From assembly GCA_033239525.1 (NCBI GenBank), contig BSYO01000009.1, forward strand, positions 12,359,299-12,423,298: a stretch of DNA of 64,000 bases. Direction: 5' to 3'. A program made the position numbers and the translations under genes. Under the pieces are notes generated by a model. That model was not told the origin of the DNA. It was given only the letters and a program-made list of their open reading frames with translations, and did not search any database. The DNA comes from Nepenthes gracilis (lineage: Eukaryota > Streptophyta > Magnoliopsida > Caryophyllales > Nepenthaceae). This document shows positions 1 through 11,358 of this stretch, in pieces (the first letter of the stretch is position 1; each line of letters opens with the position of its first letter).

Positions 1-154
1 GCTCGAAAGCGGGATAAGGCTGTCAATCATCCAGTCAGTCGCTGGACATCCTTGATTCTTCGTGGGGGAGCCATGTTTGCGAGGGCCTTGATTTTCCCTT
101 GGTTTGTCTCGATCCCTCGTTGGGAGACGATGAAACCTAGTAATTTTTTTGAGG

Positions 155-580
155 CTACCCGAGGACGCACTTAGCAGGATTTAACTTCATTTGATACTCA
201 CGGAGCACCCCAAACGACTCTGCCAGATCGCGGATATGGTCGCCTGTGGTTCTGCTCTTCACGAGCATGTCGTCAATATAGACTTCCATATTGCAACTGA
301 TCTGTTTCTCAAATATTTTGTTTACCAGCCGTTGGTAGGTGGCTCCTACGTTCTTCAGTCCAAAGGGCATCACCTTATTGCAGTAAGTCCTCTGGTCCGT
401 CATAAATGAGGTATGCTCTTCGTTCTCCGGCCTCATCCGGATCTGGTTATAGCCCGAATAGGCATCCATGAAGCTCAACAGCTCATATCCGGATGTTGAG
501 TCCACCAGCAGGTCAATCCTGGGTAAAGAAAAACTGTCTTTTGGGTAGGTTTTGTTAACGTCTGTGAAATCGACGTACAT
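155..580 (-). CDS. Ty3/gypsy reverse transcriptase fragment
   Basis: This 141-codon open stretch matches the palm of Ty3/gypsy reverse transcriptase, which copies the element RNA into DNA in virus-like particles. It shows the FMDAYSGYNQI block near residue 38, MPFGLKN near residue 71 and the catalytic YIDD at residues 101-104 (bases 269-280). The upstream part of the domain (about 581-760) continues in the same direction but is broken by stops. The start codon is only the first ATG in the open stretch; the original would be a Gag-Pol polyprotein. Pseudogene of a mobile element. Confidence 0.9.
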   Translation of the reverse strand: MYVDFTDVNKTYPKDSFSLPRIDLLVDSTSGYELLSFMDAYSGYNQIRMRPENEEHTSFMTDQRTYCNKVMPFGLKNVGATYQRLVNKIFEKQISCNMEVYIDDMLVKSRTTGDHIRDLAESFGVLREYQMKLNPAKCVLG

Positions 581-999
581 TCGCCACTACCTGCTGCTCT
601 TTTTTACTAGGACTACGTTGGAGAGCCAATCGGGGTACTGAATTTCTCTGATGAATCTAGCGTCCAACAATTTCTTTACTTCCTCCCGAATGGTGACCAA
701 CTTTTCTACGTAGTGATTTCTCTACTTCTACCTGACGGACTTTTAGTCTGGGTCGAGGCCCAGCTTATGGATAATTACTCGGGTCGGAATCCCAAGCATA
801 TCAGCGGGAGTCCATGCGAAGATGTCAGCGTTTCGTCACAGGAACGTGATCAATTCGTCGCGTAGTATACCGGTGAGTGAGCCGCCGATCCGTATGCACT
901 TTTTTGGATCCTCCAAGTTCAGTGGGACTAGATCGGTTGTCTCACCGGACTGCACCTACTGTAAGGTCGTTTCGTCTCGAAGGTCACGTTCTTCCACCG

Positions 1000-1720
1000 C
1001 TCTGGTGCTGTCATTAAGAGCAATTTGGGACATGTAGCATGTCCGTCTGGTGACTTGGTCACCCAGCACTTCGCCCACACCGTATAGTGTTGAAAATTTT
1101 ATTTTGAGGTGTGGTATTGAAGTTGACTACCAAGAAGGTAAGTGTGTGACTTGTCATTTTCGGGTACGTTTCTAGAGTGACTTCTAATTGAACCGTCCCT
1201 TGGACGGGCACCGACTCGTTGTCAAGGCCGTACAATGGGCCTTCGGTAGGCTTTAATTGGTTTTTTTTTAACTAAGTTTAAAAAACGGATCGCGATAAGG
1301 TAAATCACAAGAACTTCCATTGTCAACGAATACTCGTTTCAACTGGTAGTCAATGCTACCGTCGGAAACGAGTGTGGATACAATATGGGGGGAAACTACA
1401 TGTGCCAGGTCACTGTCACTAAAACTAATGATGGTGTCAGTAGTGCGTTATTTCTTCCTCCCAGTTTGCTGCTTTTTGTTGTCGGCCGGGTTCTTGATCG
1501 GCCGGGTGGTGGTCATGTTGACTAATCCCGCCATAACCCGGTTTCATGGAGGGGGAGACCCCGATCCTTCTCAGCCCGTAGTGCCAGAGCTCTAACCAGG
1601 GCCCTTAACGAACCTGGTAAGATGGCCCCTTCTGATCAACTCTTCAATCTCCCGCTGAAGGGTCTTGTAGTCTCCTATTGAGTGTCCGGGAGATCAATGG
1701 AAATCGCAATACTTGGACGA
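1000..1720 (-). pseudogene. Ty3/gypsy aspartic protease region, degenerate
   Basis: Between gag and RT the minus strand encodes, with stops and frame changes, a stretch ending RGHL-RFV (about 1620) followed by a VDNGSS-type protease active site (about 1350). The protease would have cleaved the Gag-Pol polyprotein. Placement relies on order and on short motifs only. Confidence 0.55.
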
Positions 1721-1989
1721 ATTTCCTTCCTCCGTCTTTTAAAGTGGTTTTGGTCACTTAAGAAACTTTTTCCCACGGATCTGCATGAGGACGTTCGAAT
1801 GCGTATCCGTTAAGGGTGTTAGGCTGGTGGGTTCATAATCCTTGCGCTCTGGTGGTCCAATCCTGTGGTGCTTTCGGCGGGAGTGATCGCCACTGTTGTA
1901 TTTTTTCTTTCCTTTAGTTGGGAAAGAGCGTGGCTGTTCAGTCCGAACGGGATGCTTAGCCTCGTTGGCTTCCCTGCTGCCGCCGTAGG

Positions 1990-3262
1990 CCCTGGTGATA
2001 GATTTTGTTTCTCAAAATGTCTGCAAGTTCTTATGTGCTAGGTGCCTGAAAAATTCTCTATGCGCCAGCGCCGAGATGAAACTGCGTAGTTTCATTTCCT
2101 CCGTGAGTCGGGGAATCTGCCTAGCTTCTGCCACGAAGCGATTCAGGAACTTCCACGGATTCTTTCCATGCTTCTGCTTGATGTGCGATAGATGTCAAGG
2201 CTGCTTTTCCTCCCTACGGCTGGAGGCATACTGTGACAAGAAGAGATATGTAAGCTCTTGAAAACTTTGGATTGAGTCCGAGTGAAGATGATGGAACCAG
2301 GCGCGCGTGTCTCCTTTTAAGGTGAGCGGGAAGCAGCGGCACATGGCTGCATCCTCCAGCCCCTATAGACCCAGATGGGTGCAAAAGTGGGCGAGATAAT
2401 CAACGGGATCAGCACTCCCATCGTACGAGTCAAAGGCTGGCATTTTAAATTTTACTGGCATAGGACGATTTAAGATCTCCGCTGTGAAGGGAGATCTGTC
2501 GATATTGGCTGTGTGCTCCTCATCTTTGAAGACACGGTTCCATATCTTCTCTAACCTCAGATCTGCTTGAATGACATTACCAGATCTTTTGGAGTTGAGA
2601 TATGTCCTCAACTCTGTTCTTTTTCTAACTTGTTCAGCAGTCGGACGGCTGCTACCACCAGCAGATCTAATGGCCTGGGAGGCTTCCTCCAAAGCCTCAG
2701 GCCTAGATTCTACGCGTGAGTATTTGGGGTTCCTTCGTTCCTAATTTTCCTCTTCGGTAGTGCTGGTTTCCCGTTCCTCACGCCTTAGACGGTTTTGAGC
2801 ATGTGAGGACTCCGGTGCCGGAGCGTTGGTTAGCCTTCCGGGCCTTCAGGCTAGAACGTTCTTTCTCTGGCCTCCTCGTCTGGATGCCGGTGCGGGGGCT
2901 CCCACCGGTGCAACCCCTAGCTGCGCTTGCTCCTGGTGGGAGCAGAGTATCTGAAGTATCCTATTGGTGTTTAGCATATGCTCTGCCAAATTTTGAAAGA
3001 AAGGCACTAGAATCCCGTCGGTTACCCCATTGATCACGACACCAGTGGCGTGGTCCTAGTCTGGCGAGGCCACATCTTTAGCTAACTCGCTTGCTTGTAT
3101 CCTTGTGTTCACCATTTCAATTGAGGGTATTAATTGAAAAGGGATTTTAGGAAACGTAGCTGGCTCTTTGTAAGCGTTTTCCACAGACGACGCCAATGAT
3201 GCATATCTGGATCTGATTTCTAACAAATTCGAGTTAACTTGATAGTTTGGATCTGACTCCAT
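1990..3262 (-). pseudogene. Ty3/gypsy gag remnant
   Basis: Open pieces at 3262-3056, 3037-2846 and 2692-2363, and a stop-interrupted stretch down to about 1990, form one gag in successive frames. The piece at 2692-2363 has the PVKFKMPAFDSYDGSADP block that precedes the retrotransposon gag (capsid) domain. The stretch below 2362 continues with a DTRAWFHHL block and an FVAEARQIPRLTEEMKL block, typical of plant gypsy capsid. Gag would form the virus-like particle. At least three in-frame stops make it non-functional. Confidence 0.8.
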
Positions 3263-3321
3263 TCACCAAGTCTAGACCTTGCACACCACTATAACAAACA
3301 AGAGGTCAGGCGTCGGCGGGA

Positions 3322-4286
3322 TGTTGTCTCACCGAAAATACTCCGATACTTAAGTCAGCAATAAGCCTTCGAATTATAAGAAGGTAATTAGAGATGTAAG
3401 TTGAGATAGAGAAGGAGATTGATGTAGGAAGGAGTGTTTGCCTTTAGATATAAGAGGTGTTCTTGTGACTCATCGAGAGCACAGTTTCCCGAATCAATGT
3501 TCACGAGGAACAAGTAGGCAACCAAGTCCTGTAAGCATGGAAGTTTAAATGGATGGCTCTCGGGAAGTGGGTGAAGCCTCTGGAATCTGAAGGTTCGAAG
3601 TAGGATTATTGTAGTAAGCGATTGCGTGCTTAAGGATGAGCGTTAGTATGCTCAAGGATTTCTCTGTCGTAGTTCTTTGTTGTCTTTCTCTTTTTTTTTT
3701 CTGTTCGTCCCCCTAGAATGGAGACTCCGTGGGGTTATATAGATGGTGGCAGGGCGACCTTCTTTGGCTAAGAAGGCGTAATCCTTGCATCGTGGTGGGC
3801 GGCCTTCCTTAAGCAAGAAGGCTTGGATGGTGCATTCAGTTGGGATCGTTTCCTTTTTGAGCGGGTAACGGTTCTCCAAATTATTTGCCTTTCTTATGTG
3901 CTTCTCTTACCGTTGGAGTCCATTGTAGGCAGGAATAAGGAATCTGGCGCCTTCCTCATGGGAAGGACGTCGAATCTGTTGATACATTCTTTAGAAGATT
4001 TTGGCTTCAAGGAAGGCGTGAAATCAAGGAAAGAGACCATTACTTGTTATGTACAGAAACATCTGCCGAATTGGGCCTGGTCCATATTAGGTTTTTATTT
4101 TTTCACGGCTTGCTTTAACAGTGCTTCCAATCAATAGAAATGTTGATTGTCTTAAGGTGTTGACTGTCTTGAGGAGGCGTTGGCCGCCTAATTGACGCTC
4201 CATGCTAGCATTGATCGTCTAAACACACATATGGGCTTTTCTGAATTTTTGACCGTTTTTCTTATGGGGCCTGTGCCTACCTATCA
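3322..4286 (-). repeat. LTR of the left-edge Ty3/gypsy element
   Basis: The block lies between gag and unrelated AT-rich DNA and starts TG (3322) and ends CA (4286) on the plus strand. It contains a minus-strand TATA box (3735-3741). The right end was placed by its resemblance to the end of the solo LTR at 17473 (a GGGCCT followed by CCTAC stretch). The partner LTR is outside the window, so both ends are estimates. Confidence 0.6.
3735..3741 (-). promoter_or_regulatory. TATA box of the gypsy LTR
   Basis: The minus strand reads TATATAA here, in the LTR about 470 bp before the gag start, as expected for the U3/R junction of a minus-strand element. Confidence 0.5.
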
Positions 4287-4292
4287 ATTATT

Positions 4293-4470
4293 ATCATTAT
4301 ATTTTATAATAATTATTATCATTATGTTTTATAATAATAATAATTATTATTTGTTACTATTATTATTTTTTTGTTTTATTATTATTATTATTGTTATTAT
4401 TATTATTATATTTTATTATTATTACTATTACTATTATTATCATTATTATTATCATTATTCGCACCTTATT
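4293..4470. repeat. (ATT/ATA)n low-complexity microsatellite
   Basis: Nearly pure runs of ATT, TAT and ATC triplets. Open reading frames crossing it are artefacts of the repeat. Confidence 0.9.
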
Positions 4471-5200
4471 TTTCATACTATTCTACAAACCAAATAAAAG
4501 AATATTAATTTTTATATTATTCTATTTTAACAATCAAATATGGGAATAATAATTTCAACTCTATTTCCATCCTATTCTATTCCATAAAATAATTATTCTA
4601 TTTCCACTTTATTCCATTCTATTAATTAAACGTATCATTAGTGACAAAATATTTGCGAATTTGTGTCATAAATAGGGTGAATATTTTTTATCTGATTTAC
4701 CGAAATCAGTTGGCGTTTTTGGAAATTAAATAATTGGAGCCAAAATTGTTTAAATTAGATTCCATAATTTTTCCTACATGGTGCGAATGAATTCTTTTGG
4801 ATTTGTGACTTACTTTTGGGTTAGCATAATCTTGGAATATATTTTTCTAGCTTAATTTTTGAGTAAAATTTTTATATTGAATCTTTTTTTAGGTAAATAT
4901 GTTAAATATAAGGGGAATACTATTTATTTATCTAATCATATATTCAGTTGTATGAAAATTGTTAAAAATAATCACAGATTTTATTCTATTTTAATTTCAA
5001 TTCTTTCCTCTCTCTACATTAATTTTAAATGTTGTTTCAAGCTGCCCCTCTTACTCTGTCCGTTTCCCGCTGCTCGCTGACATTCGATATCTAATAAAAA
5101 AGAATTCCGGAGGCAGCGGGCAGATGGTTTTGTGTTGATCACATACATCAACAATTGACTTTTAAATGGTTTGCCTCACTCTCTCCTGCCATAAGAAGCA
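4471..5200. other. AT-rich spacer, no gene seen
   Basis: AT-rich sequence with no recognisable coding domain or repeat structure that I can support. Confidence 0.6.
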
Positions 5201-5232
5201 GAGTTAAAGTAGTGCCCTGGAGAATTTTGTTG

Positions 5233-5379
5233 ATGAATTTTGGAGTGAGCTCATCATCGGGTTTGAGAAGTTTGATTAGGAGAAAGCACGTCGATGCAGT
5301 TCACCCAAGGAGGGAGGGCGGTCATCAATTGGCCAAGAAATTGTCTATTGTTGATCCTCCTGCTGTTGTTACTGCCTAA
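5233..5379 (+). pseudogene. Cationic amino acid transporter (CAT), N-terminal exon remnant
   Basis: From the ATG at 5233 the frame gives a short leader, then GLRSLIRRKHVDAVH and HQLAKKLSIVD. This matches the cytosolic N-terminus of plant CAT family (APC superfamily) transporters, which import basic amino acids across plasma or vacuolar membranes. In functional proteins this leads into the first membrane helix with an AIGVG block. Here the frame stops at 5380, and traces of the helix seem to follow in other frames up to a GTAAGC donor-like site near 5478. The central helices are not found downstream, so this is a broken gene. Confidence 0.65.
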
Positions 5380-5679
5380 TTTCTATCTTCCGTCTGGGCA
5401 GCCAGTATTTTCCTGAATGATCATGCGTCTTCCTCTATTGGAATTGGTGTTAATTAATGGTGTCATTGGTATTGAAGTGGTAAGCGCTCTTTCTCTTTTT
5501 TCTTGCGTTAGATCGATTTTCACTTTTCCCGCTTTCCGTAAGTGAATTGAGCAGATGACAGTGACGATAGTTGGGAACATTGTTCTGCTTTTTCTTATTT
5601 TCTTCCATCAAGTGTGTTGTTGGCATGATATTAATTCCCTATCCTCTTAATTGTATGATGGTGTAAGACATATATAGGC

Positions 5680-6003
5680 TTGTTTTTTCTCCCTCCTACA
5701 ATCAAATATATGTTCTGTTGGAGTTCCTTGCGGGTATGGCTTCATGATTTCCTTGCAACTCAAAGAAAAGAGGGAAGTTGGCTTTGCTTTCTAGTGCTTC
5801 TTAGGGAATATTACATTTCACTTGCACTCTTAGCATCCTGGGGTCTCGCTTGGTATGGGACATCCATTGCTGATTTGTCTTTGTTTTCTGAGAACCGCGA
5901 TGCCAATGGCATTATGCAGACTAATATCATTTCCTGTGAGAAGCAGTATGAGGCTGCTCGGTCTGATGCACGTCTATGTGACTACTCTCTGAATTGGGAC
6001 TGA
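5680..6003 (+). other. Unrecognised open stretch of 107 codons
   Basis: An open frame lies between the N-terminal and C-terminal CAT remnants, but I do not recognise its product. It has no clear CAT helix motif. It may be degraded intron or exon sequence of the pseudogene, or chance. Confidence 0.2.
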
Positions 6004-7280
6004 TTCATTGATCCTCTGCCAATGGAGATAATGTGGTTCTATTTAGCATCAGCATAAGGCTGTAGACAGGTAAATCCAAGTCAAACCATGTGCATGCTTA
6101 AGTGTGGCTTGTTAATTTGTGTCAAGCATGAGGCTGGGCTTATAATAGTTGTTGGCCTGCTGAACTTCACCAACCTCGGATGAATTTATTGTCGAGCTAT
6201 TACAAGCAGCTAGATTTATTGTGACAGAAAACTGAAAACGGATCATTGAACTACTAGAGGGGTTTGGCATTTATATCCCATTTGGCCACATTTGACTACT
6301 CGAAAAAAGAACAAAAAAATATAGAATATCAGCTCAAAATATTGGCTTTGAAATATTGACTTTGTATCTATCCATGCCCTTACACTTGCGTCTACTGTTG
6401 CTGCTAAAAAGTTTTCTAGATATATCTTCTGCAAAATTGGTGCGGATACAGTTGAGCTTTGAAACTGATTCTTCACACTATTGGTAGAGATGTTCTCAAA
6501 TTGTGTTTGAATTGCTATCATGCATTATATGTTCGAATATTTTTTTACGCCTTTCAGGGAGCCAAAAGGGTATGTAACATACAAAAAAGCGCCCGTTGAT
6601 GGTGCAAAGAGGCCCATGAGAAAGTAAAAGCTATGAGAGATTGTTATATGACAATCGTAGTGTAGAAATGATGATTAAAAACTGTGCTAAAAAGAGGCAA
6701 AATAGGCCAAGCGATACAAAATGTAAAGAGTTTGAGGTCTTGTATAATGACTTAACATGGGACAAATAAGGATGTCTTTAGCTTAGCTAAACCAGGAGAT
6801 AGGTGAACAAGACCCTTTTTCCAAGCGAAGTGCATTAAGGATGTGAGGAGTGAATACTCGTAGTGGTTAAGGATTTCATAGCAAGATAGAGGAGCAATTT
6901 CTGCAACCTTTTCAATGGAGATAGGGAGAGCAGCATAGTGCTTGGAGAGCTCAATGACTATTAGGTGAATCTAACTCCATAAATTGGACCAAAAAGGTAG
7001 CTCCAAATTATATTAAAAATAAAAAAATTATACTAACCTATAAATTATCTCCAAGTATTTTGTCGACTTGATGCTAAAACATAAATACTAGGGAATGTCC
7101 CGAATACCACGGTACATCATATGACACCAAATTAATATAACATAAACAGTCGTCCAAAATGGCTAACAGTATTCAACCAAACTTGCCAAACAGTAAAAAA
7201 CAGTGTCCAAACTAACAGCCCAACATTCCTTTCAGATTGCTACTCTCACTCTCTCGATTCCTTCACTTCTAACCAAAAAA
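6004..7280. other. Spacer with no recognised gene
   Basis: No coding domain is recognisable on either strand. Parts near 7000-7270 look like decayed LTR or repeat sequence, but I cannot assign them. Confidence 0.5.
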
Positions 7281-7284
7281 ATCA

Positions 7285-7740
7285 GCTGTTGGCCGGTCAA
7301 CTGGTAGACCGGCCAAGAGCCACAAAAGCCAGTCAATCACTAGACCAGCACAGACCACCATATTTTTTTTTCTTTCGCCAACGTCATATTGGGCAAAGTG
7401 ACCAAACCGGTCATTTCACCCAATCCGGCATTTGCACCATACCGGGCAAAGTGCATTCCGACATATTTGCATATCGGACCAAATTTTCATTCCAGCATTT
7501 TGCTGCATTTTGTTGCATACCGGGTGAAATATCATCAAACCGAAAAATCCATTCCGTCCGTATCGGTCAAAACTGCAAATCAGCCAAATTGCCAAAGCAT
7601 ACCGGTCATATGCATACCGGCACAATGCACCAATCCGGCAAAATGCCTCATTCTGCCCCTAGCTGCCAACTGTCCATATCCATTCCGGCAAAAGGAAGCA
7701 AACCGTCCAAAAAGCCATCAGAAGCAATCCGACCGGAATG
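7285..7740. repeat. Degenerate short-repeat tract with CCGG cores
   Basis: The tract repeats units such as CATACCGG, CCGGCAAA and CCGGTCAT at irregular spacing of about 10-25 bases. Two plus-strand frames stay open across it (7289-7786 and 7389-7760), but their composition follows the repeat, so I do not call them genes. Confidence 0.6.
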
Positions 7741-7824
7741 CCTATTTTTTTTTAGACTGATGCATACGCCTCAAATTCTTGCATAATGATGCGCGTTTTA
7801 TACCAAGAGATTTCTCAATTTCAG

Positions 7825-7964
7825 CTCCCTGACACCATCTCCTATTTATGCTGCTGCCCAGCTTTTGCCGCATTGCATTATGTGGAACAGGTGGTCGACT
7901 TGTGTTACTTGGGTTGATTGCACTGACCAAGATGTGGCAAGGCATAGCTCCAGAAGGACCGGAG
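7825..7964 (+). pseudogene. CAT transporter, penultimate exon remnant
   Basis: The sequence encodes a C-terminal membrane helix of CAT proteins (ALCGTGGRLVLLGLIAL) followed, in a shifted frame, by DQDVARHSSRRTGG. Family members have these blocks in one frame (a helix, then a DQDDARH-type loop). The frame change falls near 7917. The exon ends at 7964 with a good GGAG/GTATGT donor, and its phase fits the next exon at 8212. Confidence 0.7.
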
Positions 7965-8211
7965 GTATGTTCCAACCTCACGAAATGGTTGTCGTGTACA
8001 CCTGCTGTTGGAGGTGCTCTAGTTTGCTCTGCTGCTTTTGGATAGCATCAAATCAACTGATTCTACTCTCTTTTTTCCATTTTTTGTTGAGCAGCTCCAA
8101 GCACACACACTGTTGCCAGTTGAGTGTGTATGATTGATGTTGGCAAATTTGATACATAGACAACATATATGGCAGGAACTGATCATTGCGCTCACATTGA
8201 CTTGCATTCAG

Positions 8212-8287
8212 GTTTCACTTGCCCATTTGTCCCACTCCTGCCCGTTGCCTGCATTCTGATAACCGAATATTTGCTACTGAGCCTTGG
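8212..8287 (+). pseudogene. CAT transporter, C-terminal exon remnant
   Basis: After a CAG acceptor at 8209-8211 the frame reads GFTCPFVPLLPVACILITEY, the signature second-last membrane helix of plant CAT proteins. It ends at a GG/GTGAGC donor-like site (8288). Joined in phase with the exon ending at 7964 it restores the TGG-FTCPF junction. No convincing last exon follows. The central exons are absent and the preceding exon is frameshifted, so this belongs to the pseudogene. Confidence 0.75.
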
Positions 8288-9480
8288 GTGAGCATCTTGC
8301 TAGAAAGTAGGAGGGATGAGAGAGTAAAAATGGCCCCGGAATTTCCCATTGACTATCAACCTAGTATATTCTCTGAAGAAATATTTTGTTTTTCAAATCT
8401 GAGTAGTGTGAACTTGCAGGGCCAGCACCTGGATTTGTGCTTCGATATGGCTCCTAATAGGAGATTTAGTTTAGTTGGTTTATAGCTGAAGCAATAGCCA
8501 ACTGCTAAATGCAGCATACACCCCTCGCAGCTCATGCTGCAAAGATATGCGCCTCCCCATCAGAGAATTTGGCTTAGATGGTCTTGTAAGCAGCAAGCCT
8601 CTCTTGTGTCCTCGCCAATCTTTTTATACTCTCATCAGACCACGCTTTCTTTTTTCTTCTCTTTCTATTTTGTTATTATTTTCCATATGGCATTAAAGAT
8701 TTGTCAATTTTCATGCATATAAAATTGCGTCGGTTCAAGAAAGGTAGCATAATACATAAATCTCTTCGCATTGTGGAATCCGTCAATAATCCAATGTCTA
8801 CAATATTACTCCTACACTTTCTTTGTTGAGCATGCAGGAGGAAATATGTTTTCATGTTTAGTCTAACTATGAAACCCGCTGATGTCTTTCAAATGGTTCT
8901 TATTCATATCATGGCCAGTCTTTTAACGTTTTCAAATGTAGTAGTGTTCATTTTGACGGTAAAAAATTTGTGTACAGATGCTTTAATTCATGTATGAAGG
9001 ATTGATTCTGCAAAGAAACCATTAATCGGAATTCTTAAGCCCATATTGACCTCACCACAGATGCTAGAGGACTTACAGCACATTAAACAAAGAAAATTTG
9101 GGAATTTTTTTTAAATCTCTCTAGAAACAAAATTAAAAAAGAAACTTGTTTTCCGATGTGCTAGTATTCTTCAAAATGGAAAATTGGATAACAAGACGCT
9201 CGAATTTTTCCAAATTATAAAGAGTTGGAAATCATCATTTTGATGTTCTTCAACATTTTCCTTAGTATTGCAAATGGAAAACACGGAATATTTCTCTTAA
9301 AATAAAAAACACCCGGTAGTGTTTTGAACAAAAGTTATAAATTATATTCCCTCCCCCCAAAAAAGAACATTGCAAAATGAGGGGAAAATAAAAAACAAAT
9401 ACCCTAAAAATGCTAGTAACAAGTAGATTGTTGCCGTAGTAAAACGAATCAAAAGCTTGAAAGTATGATCCTATAAATTT
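8288..9480. other. Spacer with no recognised gene
   Basis: AT-rich, with short chance frames only. It separates the CAT pseudogene from the IMP4 exon-9 duplicate. Confidence 0.5.
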
Positions 9481-9489
9481 GAGAATATA

Positions 9490-9650
9490 TTGACTTGCTT
9501 ACAATTCCAAGGAAGCTAGGATCACCATGGCAGTCTTCATATCTGGCCTAAGAACCCATTCAATCTGTACTTTGTGATCCATTGTCAACAATATATTCTG
9601 CGTATAGTAATGTAGATTTAGTAGCAGCACAGTTAAAACAACGTTGCATG
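9490..9650 (-). pseudogene. IMP4: Decayed duplicate of the last IMP4 exon with adjoining intron
   Basis: On the minus strand this region matches the final IMP4 exon (21298-21396), including a QIEWVLRPDMKTA block against QIEWVIRPYMNTA in the intact gene. It has lost a codon and its C-terminal residues are frameshifted. The homology continues rightwards into intron 8 (a GTATAGTA-rich stretch near 9600-9650 against 21440-21490), so the copy came from genomic DNA, not mRNA. A copia LTR starts at about 9668. Confidence 0.75.
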
Positions 9651-9667
9651 TCATTATTATTTATTCG

Positions 9668-9943
9668 TGAGTAATAAATCTGATTAGTTAGGCATACTGT
9701 GTTGTGTGTGTGAACATCTTAAAGAAGCGTCAACTCCCCAAGAGATTTTAATGTGTATAATGAGAAACTAGGGTGATGGATGTCTTTGGAAGGACAAGTT
9801 GTATTAGGGAACGTCCTCAATTAATGTGCCACAAAAAAAATCAAGGTGATGAACACACTAAAATAAAAATTCTAGATTTTTTCATCTATATGAGTTGACC
9901 CAATCTCCTCCTATGATGATTGAGATTTGCCACCTCTAATTTC
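9668..9943 (+). repeat. 5' LTR of the copia element
   Basis: Aligns by eye with 20933-21220, sharing the ATCTTAAAGAAG, GATGTCTTTGGAAGG and GCCACCTCTAATTTC blocks in the same order. It is followed by a sequence resembling the tRNA-Met primer-binding site. The two copies differ at many bases, so the insertion is old. Confidence 0.7.
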
Positions 9944-10019
9944 GGTATCAGTCACCAAGACAGCCTCTAAATACATTAGCCCAAAACACACATTAAGAGC
10001 ACTGCTAACGGCTTCTAAA

Positions 10020-10930
10020 AATTTATAGAAACCCAGAGCAAGTAGTAGCAGCCATGAATAATTTCTTCTGGACAATTTCCCATTCTAGAAAACATAGAGT
10101 ATCTAAATAAAGGTGCTATTGGGATTTCAAAATTTATGAAATCTCATTGATAAATAGTATCAATGAAATCTCATTGATAAAGAGCTTGCCAAAGAATCGA
10201 AGAAATCAATTAAGGAAACGAGGAAGAAAGACGACATTATATTTTATCTATCAAAGCATAGATGAATTGATAATATCCACTGCAATACCTCTAAACCAAG
10301 CCAGTGACATTTTAAAAAGTTCCTTTTGAGGAATTGATAATGTGGTAAGGGTGTGCTTGCAAATTTTACAAGGCAAACTTGAGACCTTAAGCATGAATGG
10401 TGATGAATCTGTTGCCAATTATATCACAAGAATGATTATGATTGTGAATCAAATTCGAAGATACGAATAGAGACTTGAAAACAGAAGTGGAGAGGAGAAA
10501 GTCTTACGCACAGTTCCAAATTTAAGCATATTGTTGTTGCAATTGGAGAGCCAAAAAGATCTTACTGCTTTGACTATTAATAATTTAAAGGTCACACTTG
10601 AATTTCATGAGAAATGGATCAATAAGAAAACTTCAACTTCTCTTGAGCATGCCCTCCAATCTAACTTTTCTTTCAAAGAAGGCAAAGAGCAAGGGAGGAC
10701 CTCTCAAAGAGGGGGGAGACTTAGGCTATAGAGGCTGAGGAAGGAATAATAGTGGAAGAGGTAGAGATGGAAATGGAAGTGGTGAGAATTCCTTTATTCT
10801 AAGAGGAAGAGGTAGTAGAGGAAGAATGAAAGGAAGGGAAGAGATGGCGACTATGGTGGACAATGGCAAAAGACAGAAGGATGTAAAATGCTAAAATTGT
10901 CAAAACTCTGGATATTTTAGCTATGAATAT
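10020..10930 (+). pseudogene. Copia gag (UBN2-type) remnant with zinc knuckle
   Basis: Pieces at 10147-10329 and 10531-10731 read as the UBN2 gag of plant copia elements: an LYFIYQSIDE block, a later DESVANYITRM block near 10400, and a SLEHALQSNFSFKEGK block before a basic GR-rich tail. A decayed CCHC knuckle (C-x2-C-x4-Y) follows near 10890. Gag packages the element RNA. Several stops separate the pieces. Confidence 0.75.
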
Positions 10931-11358
10931 GGGATGGAATCTTGTGAAAAAGGATGACAACGAAGCTAGTCATATCTTGTTGCTAGCCTGTAACGGGCTT
11001 ATGGGGACCAAAGGAATGCATAATTCCTAGACATTGGTGCGGGCAATCACGTGTGGCAAGGAAATGTTTGTCGATCTCAATGAAGTGACTCCAGAGCAAA
11101 TCACCTTTGGTCTCCTCTAAAATTTTGGTGAAAGAAAAAGACAAGATCCTCGTCAATCTCAATAATGGTAATTATGATTTTATTTCTAAGTTTTTGACAA
11201 TGACAAATTTTGAGATTTGGACAACTCTAAGAAATTGATTATACTATTAGCATGAAAATTCATAATCTTACAATCTTCTAATAATTATATTGCACGTGTG
11301 AAGGTGCCAAGCGATAGGATGTTCTCCATGGATATTAAACATGATGCGGTGAAAGTGC

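Larger units (their letters stand above)
1..4286 (-). mobile_element. Ty3/gypsy LTR retrotransposon, 5' part, runs off left edge
   Basis: Reading leftwards on the minus strand, the block holds a 5' LTR, gag, a degenerate protease and reverse transcriptase, in the usual Ty3/gypsy order. The rest of pol and the 3' LTR lie outside the window. The gag and protease frames carry several stops, so the copy is dead, but the RT piece is still open for 141 codons. A protease-like DNGSS motif (near 1350) and an RGHL-RFV stretch (near 1620) fit the non-chromovirus Tat/Athila branch; that lineage call is an inference. Confidence 0.85.

Noticed and set aside
2803..3033. Plus-strand open frame opposite the gypsy gag
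   Set aside because: Shadow of gag sequence on the opposite strand.
3823..4137. Plus-strand frame of 104 codons
   Set aside because: Lies inside the LTR of the left gypsy element; no recognisable motif.
4192..4497. Open frame of 101 codons over the ATT repeat
   Set aside because: Poly-Ile/Tyr translation of a microsatellite; no coding signal.
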